A stretch of 64,000 nt of DNA, from assembly GCA_947504195.1 (NCBI GenBank), contig CANNGN010000001.1, positions 707,510 to 771,509 of the forward strand, read 5' to 3'. The notes under the pieces were generated by a model, which saw only the letters and a program-made list of their open reading frames with translations, searched no databases and was not told the origin of the DNA. Positions 48,034 through 56,415 of the stretch are shown here, piece after piece; the stretch's first letter is position 1, and each line of letters opens with the position of its first letter. Position numbers and translations under genes: made by a program. This DNA comes from an uncultured Vibrio sp. (GTDB taxonomy: Bacteria > Pseudomonadota > Gammaproteobacteria > Enterobacterales > Vibrionaceae).

Positions 48034-49836
48034 TTAACTACATTTTTCCTCAAAAGCTTCGACTTCTAACGGTTTCTCAAAGTACCAACCTTGATACAAG
48101 CGACACCCTTCTTCTTTCAATTGTTGGTATTGTTCGTCGGTTTCTACACCATCAGCGGACACCGTTATACCCAACTGCTGTGCTAATGACATAACTGAAC
48201 GCACCACTGGAATGCCAGATTGAGTACTGTCAGTAATATTGTTGACAATATCTCTTGCGAGTTTCAAACGATCGGGTTGGAATTCACTTAATTGACCAAT
48301 ATTGGTGTAACCGGTGCCAAAGTTATCGATATACAGTTTCAAACCCATATTGTGTAGCTGTCGGATCTTATCTTTCGCTTGCGCGGCATGGAGCATGATT
48401 GCATCTTCGGTGACTTCAAATGCTATCGATCCTGGGAGGACATTATTTAGTTTTAAGGTACTTTCCACTTCGGTGATAAAGTTTGGCGCTAATAATAGTT
48501 CGCTAGTGGCATTAATGGAAATTGTCCAATCACTCCCCCAAGTACCACTCTCTTGCCACTCGGATACCTGCTTGATCGTATTGTGCATAACCCAAAATTC
48601 AAGTTGAATGGAAAGTCCTTCGTCCTTGGCGATTTTAAACAGTTTCGCATTTGGAATTGGTCCGCGAACGGGCTCAACCCAACGGATATACGACTCGGCA
48701 CCAACCACATGTTTATCTTCATCAAACTGAGGTTGGAATACCAAACTAAATGCGTTTTCTCTCAACGCGATATTAAGGGATTCTTCCAATGGAACAGCGG
48801 TCGCAACACGAATATCGTGCAACACATCAGTAACACTTTTTAGTTGCTGGTTTGTGACTGTCAATGTTTCGCCGAACGCAGTATTTACCCTTTCAATCAC
48901 TTCCCCATTTTCACTGATCGTAAGCACAGTTTTATCAGATGTTTGGTCAATAACATGTCCCATTCGATCGATTTCGGAGGACATATCACCTATTGCTGTC
49001 ACGATCGCATTAGTTTGCTCCTGCATATGATTTGAATAACTCGTTAGTGATGCGTCCATCTTTTGATACATGCTTACTTGATCGTCATGGATTTGACGAA
49101 CCATGTCAGATTGGGATTGATTGATACGGTTATTTTCCGCTAAGTTGGCGCTGAATTCCTGTACCACTGTAGAACCTGAGTTATTTTCCAACAAGGTGAA
49201 GAGATCAGTCCAAATCTTATCTTTGCTGTTTATGAGCTCGATTGTACTTTCTATTGATTCTTGCATCTTTTTCAAATTGTCATTGATGACCTGTTGAGCT
49301 TCATCAGGAATACCATCAATTAGGTTGTTCGGGCCACTTTCGTTGCCGTTCTCTCCCTGAACGAGTTCTTTTTCATAAAATGCATTTAGGTAATTGGATG
49401 CAAATAATACACTCACTGAACAACTTACGCCCAATATAGAGGTTAAAAAGGCAAATGACATCGAACCTAGTGCTGAACCAATTGAACCGAGAAGCGCTTC
49501 CATTTTTTGTGAAAAGTCACCATCAGCCCCTAAACCTGCAGCGATACCAGAAATCATATCGGATAGTCCAATAAAAGTACCAATAAGACCAAATGAAACC
49601 GCTAGTGACGAAGCCAACATGACCTGACTTCTAAAGTGCGCTAAATGTGCGGCGTCGCCTTGCTTCTTAATCACACTGTAAATGAAGTTCGACAACGGAT
49701 AAAAATAGGTGATAGTAATTAATACAGTGATCTCTGGAGACAAGTTAAAACACTGCGCAACCAGCTCATGTGCAGGAGGGAAGACATAGGTAAATACCGG
49801 AATACCGATATAGAGTAACAACCCGAAATAATACAT
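48034..49836 (-). CDS. MotA/TolQ/ExbB-like channel protein fused to degenerate EAL domain
   Basis: 600 residues. Residues 1-155 hold four hydrophobic segments with the MotA/TolQ/ExbB signature (SFGLIGTFIGLSDMISGI and GSIGSALGSMSFAFLTSILG). Residues 170-345 look like a long cytoplasmic helical/coiled linker. Residues 350-600 form an EAL domain. EAL reads ESY (Glu381); Asn442, Glu474, Asp504, Lys525, Glu565 and Gln582 keep key positions. The second Asp of DDFGTG is Asn505, and KID is KLA. Activity is therefore doubtful, while c-di-GMP binding is plausible (as in LapD, FimX). The ATG follows the previous gene's TAA directly (TAAATG). The channel part corresponds to SiiB of Salmonella; the EAL fusion is not in SiiB as I know it. 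Confidence 0.88.
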   Translation of the reverse strand: MYYFGLLLYIGIPVFTYVFPPAHELVAQCFNLSPEITVLITITYFYPLSNFIYSVIKKQGDAAHLAHFRSQVMLASSLAVSFGLIGTFIGLSDMISGIAAGLGADGDFSQKMEALLGSIGSALGSMSFAFLTSILGVSCSVSVLFASNYLNAFYEKELVQGENGNESGPNNLIDGIPDEAQQVINDNLKKMQESIESTIELINSKDKIWTDLFTLLENNSGSTVVQEFSANLAENNRINQSQSDMVRQIHDDQVSMYQKMDASLTSYSNHMQEQTNAIVTAIGDMSSEIDRMGHVIDQTSDKTVLTISENGEVIERVNTAFGETLTVTNQQLKSVTDVLHDIRVATAVPLEESLNIALRENAFSLVFQPQFDEDKHVVGAESYIRWVEPVRGPIPNAKLFKIAKDEGLSIQLEFWVMHNTIKQVSEWQESGTWGSDWTISINATSELLLAPNFITEVESTLKLNNVLPGSIAFEVTEDAIMLHAAQAKDKIRQLHNMGLKLYIDNFGTGYTNIGQLSEFQPDRLKLARDIVNNITDSTQSGIPVVRSVMSLAQQLGITVSADGVETDEQYQQLKEEGCRLYQGWYFEKPLEVEAFEEKCS

Positions 49837-50280
49837 TTACTCTATCTCCCATTTCACAGTAGACACCACGTTGTTTGTTATTTTCATCGACGTATGGACC
49901 TTTATATCGGAAGGTAATTTTAAATAAGCTAGAAACCGCATTAAATTCACCGTATTTTTTCTATTGTTATCGCGACTTTGAATAACAATCTCAACTTTGT
50001 TTGCACCCTGCAGTTGTGCTTTAATTTGTTCAACAAACTCTTTCTCCAATTTAAAGTTAATCAGATAATCGAATTGGTGCTCATCTAGGTTGGCTCGAAT
50101 AATTTGTTGATAGATAATTGGTGACTTGTCTTCTTCTTCTATATTGTTCAACGTATGCTGTCGAGCCGCGGAACTCAATGACGTTGCTGTTTGTAACATA
50201 AAGAAAATACAAACCAACACCATTATAATTAGGGCCGAAGATAAGGCATCGACAAACGGTGCTAATGAATCATCATCCAT
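49837..50280 (-). CDS. MotB/ExbD/SiiA-like single-span proton-channel subunit
   Basis: 147 residues from the ATG at 50280 (GAGGGAGAG upstream), which overlaps the preceding gene by eight bases; a start at 50304 is less likely. The N-terminus LAPFVDALSSALIIMVLVCIFF is one membrane helix with an Asp (Asp11) after a Pro. This is the arrangement of the proton-binding Asp in MotB, ExbD and SiiA. A periplasmic domain follows without an obvious OmpA-type peptidoglycan motif. It probably forms the ion channel with the MotA-EAL protein encoded immediately downstream. Confidence 0.75.
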   Translation of the reverse strand: MDDDSLAPFVDALSSALIIMVLVCIFFMLQTATSLSSAARQHTLNNIEEEDKSPIIYQQIIRANLDEHQFDYLINFKLEKEFVEQIKAQLQGANKVEIVIQSRDNNRKNTVNLMRFLAYLKLPSDIKVHTSMKITNNVVSTVKWEIE

Positions 50281-50752
50281 TGTTCTCTCCCTCTTTCTCT
50301 TCACTGAAGCTTTCAGACTCGGTCATCTTTTCGAGTTCAGCATCACTAAATATTTCTAGGTCGACGAAGCAGCTATTCATTTTATCGGGCTCTGAATCTA
50401 CATGAATCGGATCAATCGAGTACGTATCACCAAGGTACTTATTGATCACAATATAATTATAGGTCGCAATGTGCTTCATTTCATACTGACTGGCATTAAA
50501 GCCATAGTTGCAGCCTATTTGAAACGCTTTAATTCGAGAACTAATCTGCATTTTTTCCGCAGTTACTACAAGGTCGTGGAGGATATCCTCATTGATATAA
50601 GGAGTTTGTTGATTGTACCGATAGGTAACCTGGCTAATCTTAACCATACCTGTGCTTGGCATGATTGATTGCACAAAACCGATTAGACTGGAAATAACCA
50701 CCAGAATGATAACGGCTAACGATGCAGTGATTGCCGAAACAAATCCTATCAC
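50273..50752 (-). CDS. Small single-span membrane protein of the adhesin secretion cluster
   Basis: 159 residues with a GTG start directly after the adaptor gene's TAG (TAGGTG) and GAGG eight bases upstream. The N-terminus (FVSAITASLAVIILVVISSL) is one membrane helix without charge. The rest is soluble, with two cysteines (in QIGCNYGFNASQ and NSCFVDLE) and an acidic tail. No family recognised. Coupling on both sides (it overlaps the MotB-like gene) indicates a subunit of the same complex, perhaps a second stator-like or accessory protein. Confidence 0.75.
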   Translation of the reverse strand: MIGFVSAITASLAVIILVVISSLIGFVQSIMPSTGMVKISQVTYRYNQQTPYINEDILHDLVVTAEKMQISSRIKAFQIGCNYGFNASQYEMKHIATYNYIVINKYLGDTYSIDPIHVDSEPDKMNSCFVDLEIFSDAELEKMTESESFSEEKEGENNG

Positions 50753-51991
50753 CTACCACACCTCAAACTTAATATCGTTAGGCAAGACACTTAAAATAAA
50801 CTCAAGTACGCTCACTTGGTCATCGACAACAAGCACCTGAACATCCATACCCAAATCAAGCGACAAATCTAAAAATGCCGTATCTGGTTGAACCGTAACG
50901 CGATAGTATCGCTCTCCTTGCTGACCCTGTTCCTCATAAGCAATCGAATCCGAACTTAACTCTACAATTTTCCCATTGAAGATTTCACTAAAACCAGGAG
51001 AATTAATCTTTAAGCGGACTTCTCTACCAATACTTAAAAAATGGCGATAACGCGAGTCAAATTTAGCTTCTACCTGCTGAGATGAACCTTGTTTTTTTAA
51101 CACAAAAAGAGGGGTAGCTTCTTGTATAAATGTCCCTTCAGATACCCCATCAATAAGCTCCAAAACGTGACCATCTATCGGTGAACGAATGATTGATTTA
51201 TTCTGCTTTTCTTCTAGTAATTGTTTTGTGAATTTTTCTTTGCTTATAAGAGGTTTCACTTTATCTATCTGTTCTTCTAACGTTAACAAACGCTCAGAAC
51301 GACGTAAGCGAAATATCATCAATTTGTCATTAAGCTTTTTCTTCGCATCGATCGACGATATTTGAAAATTGATAATTTCTGTCTTTAAGTTCGATAACTC
51401 GGTTTCAACATCATAAAAGCTCACCGTAGCACCTTTGCCTCGATACAAAGCTTTTTTCTTTTTAGTCAAAATATTTTGTTTGGTCAGTAGCTCGCGCTCT
51501 TTATTCTGTCTCTCTTTTTCAATATCAAGTAAATATTGCTGTTCTAACAGATAATCCTCATAAAAACTCAATACATACAGCCCGCCAGCATTTGCTAGCG
51601 GTTTTGATTCATCACATTCATTATCAAGTAACTCACTCGTCATTGAGGCAAATTTTGGCCCCGTTAAAAAGCAGCGTTCATTATAGTAAATATCGAGCAA
51701 CCTTTGATTTTGCTCTAACTCTTCCGTTACTTGCTGTAGCTGATATTCGTCTTCGAGGTTTCGATATTTTAAAAGAGGATCACCCTTGGTTATCTTGTCT
51801 CCCTGAGCTGCCATCAATTCAACTATGTAGCTTTTAGTTGGCGCAATAACTGAAACGTTACTTTGCTTAATGCCTGTAAGCCCAGATCCTGGCGCAACAA
51901 CCTCGACATCCTTTACTAACAACGTATAGATAACTACGATGATCACGAGTATAAATAGTATTAATTTATTTCGATGTTTCATTAGTTCCAT
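50753..51991 (-). CDS. HlyD-family periplasmic adaptor (type I secretion, SiiD-like)
   Basis: 412 residues. One N-terminal membrane anchor (LILFILVIIVVIYTLL) is followed by the first half of a lipoyl domain (APTKSYIVELMAAQGDKITKGDPLLKY). A long coiled-coil hairpin follows (about 85-265), then the second lipoyl half (IIRSPIDGHVLELIDGVSEG) and a beta-barrel region. This is the standard membrane-fusion protein of type I secretion. It lies 40 bp after the TolC-like gene and directly abuts the next gene. Confidence 0.9.
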   Translation of the reverse strand: MELMKHRNKLILFILVIIVVIYTLLVKDVEVVAPGSGLTGIKQSNVSVIAPTKSYIVELMAAQGDKITKGDPLLKYRNLEDEYQLQQVTEELEQNQRLLDIYYNERCFLTGPKFASMTSELLDNECDESKPLANAGGLYVLSFYEDYLLEQQYLLDIEKERQNKERELLTKQNILTKKKKALYRGKGATVSFYDVETELSNLKTEIINFQISSIDAKKKLNDKLMIFRLRRSERLLTLEEQIDKVKPLISKEKFTKQLLEEKQNKSIIRSPIDGHVLELIDGVSEGTFIQEATPLFVLKKQGSSQQVEAKFDSRYRHFLSIGREVRLKINSPGFSEIFNGKIVELSSDSIAYEEQGQQGERYYRVTVQPDTAFLDLSLDLGMDVQVLVVDDQVSVLEFILSVLPNDIKFEVW

Positions 51992-52031
51992 GCCATCACG
52001 TCACTTTTTTGATTGTTCAATCTAAATCGAG

Positions 52032-53444
52032 TTATAAAATTTTATTTGATTTTAATGTTTCTAACTCATAGAGAGTGTCAAACAGCATCAAATCAATATT
52101 TAGTAATGTCTGCTTAGCTTTATTCAGCTTACTAATACTCTCAACAATGTCTTTATAAGTTACTTGATCAGTGAAGATCTCTTCTTTTTGATTCTCGATT
52201 AATTCAGCAAGAATATCGATTTGTTCTACGGTTTTATCACGCTGGATTCTCTGCTGATTATAGGTTGTAACACTGGTTCTAAAGTTGTCCATAACTTGCT
52301 GAAACTGCATATCAAACCTAAATTTCTCTGCCTCATACATCTTATAAGCAGAATCCTGATCAGCCTTCAAGCCATAATTAAAAATATCAAGTTCAACATT
52401 GAGTTGTATCGATGATTCATCGGTATCACCAAATGCTTGAGTCTTACTGTCACCATTTGTTTGGAGGTAGTTTTCTGAGGTTACTTCTACTTTCACCAAC
52501 TCCCTTGTTGACCGAGCGTTATAGAAGGACGATTTAAGCGCCTTCTGTGTTTGCAGTAATTCTGCGTTATTCGCCAATAATTCGTCGGAAGTGACCGTTT
52601 TTTCTTCATCAACAAGCAATGGTTCTAAACTTGCAAAATCTAAGCCAACTTTGCCCTGAGTTATAGGGTCGCTAAAGTCAATGTCGATGCCCGTCTCTTC
52701 CACCAACTTATTAAAATACTGTTCAACGTTCGAAACTACGGAGTAAACAGTGTCGTCAAATTCGGCGACTGCAAGCCTTGCCTGCATTGCATCACTCTGT
52801 GTCGAAACACCGACATTAGTAGAATTGACTTGTTTGAGATAATAGACTTCTATATCTTTTCGAAGCTCTTGAGCAAAGGCTTCGTATTCCCGTGTTAATT
52901 CGATTTTCGTCAAATACTTCAATACGGTGTAATAGATCGAAATTTCATGTGCAACTAAACCGATGTTCCCGGCTTCTAGCGTCATTTCACTCGCAGCGAT
53001 CCTATCTTTCACGCCACTGCCATAGAGTTTTGCTTCTAAGGTTATTATAAAGTTTTGAGTTTCTTCTTGATCTGGTGATGGGCCTCCCCAATATTCCGTC
53101 GTTTCAGAGCTAAACGTAATATCAGGGTAGTAATATCGTTCTTCTTTATCTTTAAGAATTTCTTTAGATTCCACTTCTCGTGTTAAGGCATGGTATTCTT
53201 TTGACACATCAAGGGCATACTCGAAAACATCGTCAAAACCCACAGGGTAACCTTGACTAGTCTGCAGGTTATTCATGTTAATTTTATTTTTAAAAGAATC
53301 GCTAACATTCAGTACATTAGACTGATCATTGGCCATTGAAGAATCAACACGCGTATTTGCGTGCGCGTTATTCCCCCAAAACAAAATTAATATGTTGCAG
53401 GCAATAAAAGTACACACATATACCTGCTTATTTAGTTTTCCCAT
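52032..53444 (-). CDS. TolC-like outer membrane efflux/secretion protein (SiiC-like)
   Basis: 470 residues with a Sec signal peptide ending near NAHA. The mature protein has the long alpha-helical repeats of the OEP/TolC family (for example SEMTLEAGNIGLVAHEISIYYTVLKYL and a second related half near residue 300-440). It is the first gene of the minus-strand cluster and should form the outer-membrane channel for the giant adhesin together with the adaptor and the ABC exporter. Confidence 0.85.
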   Translation of the reverse strand: MGKLNKQVYVCTFIACNILILFWGNNAHANTRVDSSMANDQSNVLNVSDSFKNKINMNNLQTSQGYPVGFDDVFEYALDVSKEYHALTREVESKEILKDKEERYYYPDITFSSETTEYWGGPSPDQEETQNFIITLEAKLYGSGVKDRIAASEMTLEAGNIGLVAHEISIYYTVLKYLTKIELTREYEAFAQELRKDIEVYYLKQVNSTNVGVSTQSDAMQARLAVAEFDDTVYSVVSNVEQYFNKLVEETGIDIDFSDPITQGKVGLDFASLEPLLVDEEKTVTSDELLANNAELLQTQKALKSSFYNARSTRELVKVEVTSENYLQTNGDSKTQAFGDTDESSIQLNVELDIFNYGLKADQDSAYKMYEAEKFRFDMQFQQVMDNFRTSVTTYNQQRIQRDKTVEQIDILAELIENQKEEIFTDQVTYKDIVESISKLNKAKQTLLNIDLMLFDTLYELETLKSNKIL

Positions 53445-53907
53445 CTACTCAATACATCCTAGATACTGGTTGCGTTTTTATTTCTGGTTAATGGAATTTT
53501 CTAGACATTAGAAAATCACATCAGGTTATATGCAACCGTGGTTAATCAACATTAACTGCGATTAACCGTGTATATACTTCACTTAATACTAAGAATAGAC
53601 AAAGACCATTAGATAACAATAATTTGCCTATTAATAATAAACATAGCACATTGAATAAGAAGCGGTTAATTTAGGGAAACGAATAATAAAACAAGTTATT
53701 TTCTACTGCTCATTCTCTGCCTAGAGTGCGACCACATAGATGAGCGGCGAATGATGGTAGAGCAAGTTATTCTTAGAATAACGAGCTATTGTTCTGGAGA
53801 GGGGGAACAAACACTGGTGATATGTTTAGATTGATGGGCTGACAAAAGTAAACTAAGTACCTAGCGGTTCCATCCAATTGAAGCAGGAAGAATCGTTGAG
53901 CGCAAAA
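53445..53907. other. Control region of the adhesin secretion cluster
   Basis: About 460 bp without a gene. It contains the GGTTAATC-N12-GATTAACC dyad (53540-53567) and a 17-bp palindrome GTTATTC-TTA-GAATAAC (53766-53782). The promoter of the TolC-like gene must lie here, but I could not fix its -10/-35 elements. Confidence 0.5.
53540..53567. promoter_or_regulatory. Dyad upstream of the secretion cluster
   Basis: Perfect 8-bp arms GGTTAATC (53540-53547) and GATTAACC (53560-53567) about 100 bp upstream of the TolC-like start; the heptamer AACCGTG is also repeated at 53535 and 53564. It looks like a transcription factor site; the family is unknown. Confidence 0.4.
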
Positions 53908-53940
53908 AACAGAACCCGCTAATAATTAGCGGGTTCTGTT
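53908..53940 (-). terminator. Terminator of the tRNA-Val genes
   Basis: 16-bp arms at 53908-53923 and 53925-53940, followed on the minus strand by a T-run (complement of the A-run ending at 53909). It lies nine bases beyond the first tRNA's CCA end. Confidence 0.9.
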
Positions 53941-53948
53941 AATAAATT

Positions 53949-54025
53949 TGGTGGGTCCGGGCGAATTCGAATCGCCGACCCCCGCCATGTCAAGGCGATA
54001 CTCTAACCAACTGAGCTACGGACCC
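53949..54025 (-). tRNA. tRNA-Val (GAC)
   Basis: 77 bases including encoded CCA. Acceptor stem GGGTCCG / CGGACCC, D-loop AGCTCAGTTGGTTAGAG, anticodon stem-loop CGCC-TTGACAT-GGCG with anticodon GAC, T-loop GATTCGAAT. It matches bacterial tRNA-Val(GAC) closely. Confidence 0.95.
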
Positions 54026-54064
54026 AAATCTATATTGTGATTCAAAATTGAGATATTAAAATCT

Positions 54065-54141
54065 TGGTGCGTCCGGGCAGATTCGAACTGCCGACCCCCG
54101 CCATGTCAAGGCGATACTCTAACCAACTGAGCTACGGACGC
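54065..54141 (-). tRNA. tRNA-Val (GAC), second copy
   Basis: 77 bases with encoded CCA. Same anticodon arm as the copy 39 bp away, but the acceptor stem is GCGTCCG / CGGACGC and the T-stem differs (GGCAG rather than GGCGA). The compensatory acceptor changes keep pairing, so both copies look functional. Confidence 0.95.
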
Positions 54142-54392
54142 ATTTTTTTGAACGCAAGGATATTATCGATACGACAGAGTGAGTGCAAGATAATTTTTTT
54201 GGTTTTGAGTTAGTTGCGCTTAATGTCGACAATTCGCTCAATTTTTCAGCGAATAATAGTAGCTAAAATGCATATTTTAAGCGACATATGTGAAATTTAT
54301 TTACTAATTTTGAATGATGAATATTGAACTGCGTAGTACAAAGAGTAATATGTGCCCTCTTCGATAGTTTCTACCACCAAGGTATTACCAAG

Positions 54393-55451
54393 ATGGACCA
54401 AAGATTATTTAAGCAATCTGACGAACTTAGAACATCGGTCTTAATTGGTGTTAGCTTATTTTTAACCTGTACTGGACTGTTTTTTTCTGTTTACCACTTA
54501 ATCTACGGCGGAGACTATTTCGTCACACTTATAGAAGCTACCTTTTCAATTTTCTCCGGTATTATTTATACCTTACTCAAGCAAGGTAAGAGTACCCCAC
54601 TGTTCAATTGTTACTATGCTTACCTTTTGATTGGCGTTCTAATTTTATGTACCCTAACTCAGCCACTATCTGGTGGGTTATATATATGGGCATGTGCCGC
54701 TCCATCTGGTTTATACTTATTGATGGGCCTGCGACACGCTACCGTTGCCGTTGCGGGTGTTCTATTGATTCAAACGGTAATAATTCTCTTATTCCATACC
54801 GATGCAGTGATTGTACAATCAAAAGAGCTGATCAATGTTGCCCTCTGTTATTGTGGAATTTGGATTATTTCGTATCGCTACGAATCGAGTCGGACAATCA
54901 TAGAAAATTCTCTACTTTATCTTGCATCTCGAGATCAATTAACCAACGCCCACAATAGGCTCTCATTGAACACGGTGTTTAACCACTACAAATCTCACCG
55001 AAGCAAAAATCCACAACTTTATTTATTAGTATTAGATATCGATTATTTCAAAAAGATCAACGATTCACACGGTCATGATGTCGGTGATAAAGTACTCATT
55101 GATGTAACTCTTTTACTAGCAACTCTTGTCGGCGAAGATAATGTGTTTCGTATTGGGGGAGAAGAATTTTGCATTACATTATTCGACATGGACTTAAAAC
55201 AAGCATCAGAAATCGGAGAGTTACTGCGTACCTCAGTTGCCAACAATAGATTTAATATTGGTGGAATACATATTCCGATCACATTGAGTATCGGGATATG
55301 CAAATATTCGCAACAAAATCAACTCTCAGACTTACTTAAACTAGCGGACGTCGAGTTATATAAAGCTAAACGAAATGGCCGTAATCAAGTTTGTATTTGC
55401 CAACAGAGTAGTGAAGATATTCTTACTACCGTGATGAACACCACGAGCTAA
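54393..55451 (+). CDS. Membrane diguanylate cyclase (GGDEF)
   Basis: 352 residues from the ATG at 54393 (AAGGT nine bases upstream); an upstream ATG at 54324 has no such site. Residues 1-170 contain five to six membrane helices. The C-terminal GGDEF domain has LDIDYFKKINDSHGHDVGD and the active-site loop RIGGEEF. No RxxD inhibitory site precedes it (GEDN at that position). It should make c-di-GMP from two GTP. It lies 0.9 kb from the start of the adhesin secretion cluster, which contains an EAL receptor-type domain, so local signalling is possible. Confidence 0.9.
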   Translation: MDQRLFKQSDELRTSVLIGVSLFLTCTGLFFSVYHLIYGGDYFVTLIEATFSIFSGIIYTLLKQGKSTPLFNCYYAYLLIGVLILCTLTQPLSGGLYIWACAAPSGLYLLMGLRHATVAVAGVLLIQTVIILLFHTDAVIVQSKELINVALCYCGIWIISYRYESSRTIIENSLLYLASRDQLTNAHNRLSLNTVFNHYKSHRSKNPQLYLLVLDIDYFKKINDSHGHDVGDKVLIDVTLLLATLVGEDNVFRIGGEEFCITLFDMDLKQASEIGELLRTSVANNRFNIGGIHIPITLSIGICKYSQQNQLSDLLKLADVELYKAKRNGRNQVCICQQSSEDILTTVMNTTS

Positions 55452-55454
55452 CCC

Positions 55455-56117
55455 CTATTCTTCATCTTCTTCGAATACGACATTATAGTTTTCGGTATAG
55501 GTACATTGAGGTTGTCGGCTACACGTAAAAAATCGCCGACCTTTATGTTCACCTTGAGTGGCTATCTTGATTATCATTGGACTGTTACATCGTTTGCAAA
55601 ATCTCACTTCTTTTTCGACTTCAATAAGATCAATATGCGCTGCAAGCAGCCGCCTTAATTTTCCTACTTGGTAACTGAATTTTACGTTAGCGCCAATTAA
55701 GGGCAAATTTGCGCTTTTGCATACATGAATAAGTAATTTTTCACGTTCTGCCTTCGATTTAGAAAGCGGCTTCCCATCGTCCATCTCAATGACAACTCTT
55801 GGTTCAAACGTTCTAGGGTCACAGATGACAAACTGAAATAGACTTTTATTTATTCGATTACTTGCAATATAGAGGTTTCGTTTATTTTTTATGTCCGCTG
55901 GGCGTACCAAATTTGCCATACTTGTTTGGCATAAAACAATACCATGCTCGCCAACGGCTTGTACCAGCGCGTGATAAAAAGCGGACTCAGAGCTACTTAA
56001 CACAGGTCCCTTCTTTTTATACGGAAAATCTTTATTCTCGTCTCCTTTAAGCAAATATTTTTGAACAAAAATAAAAAAAACGGCGAGTATAAGTACAACG
56101 ATAAAAATATTTGCCAT
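55455..56117 (-). CDS. DUF2726 protein with topoisomerase-type zinc finger
   Basis: 220 residues from the ATG at 56117 (AGAGG five bases upstream). An N-terminal membrane helix is followed by a DUF2726 domain (ESAFYHALVQAVGEHGIVLC ... VVIEMDDGKPLSKSKAEREK, a restriction-endonuclease-like fold in this family). The C-terminal zinc finger is CKRCNSPM ... FFTCSRQPQC, of the topoisomerase I C4 type. Role unknown; a nucleic-acid-linked membrane protein is the family expectation. It converges with the GGDEF gene with 3 bp between stops. Confidence 0.8.
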   Translation of the reverse strand: MANIFIVVLILAVFFIFVQKYLLKGDENKDFPYKKKGPVLSSSESAFYHALVQAVGEHGIVLCQTSMANLVRPADIKNKRNLYIASNRINKSLFQFVICDPRTFEPRVVIEMDDGKPLSKSKAEREKLLIHVCKSANLPLIGANVKFSYQVGKLRRLLAAHIDLIEVEKEVRFCKRCNSPMIIKIATQGEHKGRRFFTCSRQPQCTYTENYNVVFEEDEE

Positions 56118-56415
56118 CGTGGCCTCTGCTTTCATTAAAATAACTCAGACTAGTAATAATTTATATGATAACTCATTGTATTGTCATTATTTGTCCTCGA
56201 TTTATATGCTATTTCGGTAGGGACTCCACAAACAATGAAAATTTGACTCAATCTCATTCAAAAGACACCGAACATTATTTCATTCATTTCTGTGTAGTCA
56301 ATCACGCCAGTATGAGTGATTTATATTTCATCAATTCGTGGTTAATGTATAATTTTTGTACAAATGGAAGTGATGTAAACGACCTTAGGAAAGGCCTAAA
56401 AATGAGGGAATAGTT

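Noticed and set aside
48034..50752. Zorya-type anti-phage defence (ZorA/ZorB are MotA/MotB-like)
   Set aside because: No helicase or nuclease partner genes, and the channel pair is embedded in a type I secretion and adhesin cluster with an EAL domain.
56165..56413. Plus-strand ORF of 82 codons upstream of the small gene at 56416
   Set aside because: No ribosome site, unusual Cys/His-rich translation and overlap with promoter-like AT-rich DNA; probably non-coding.
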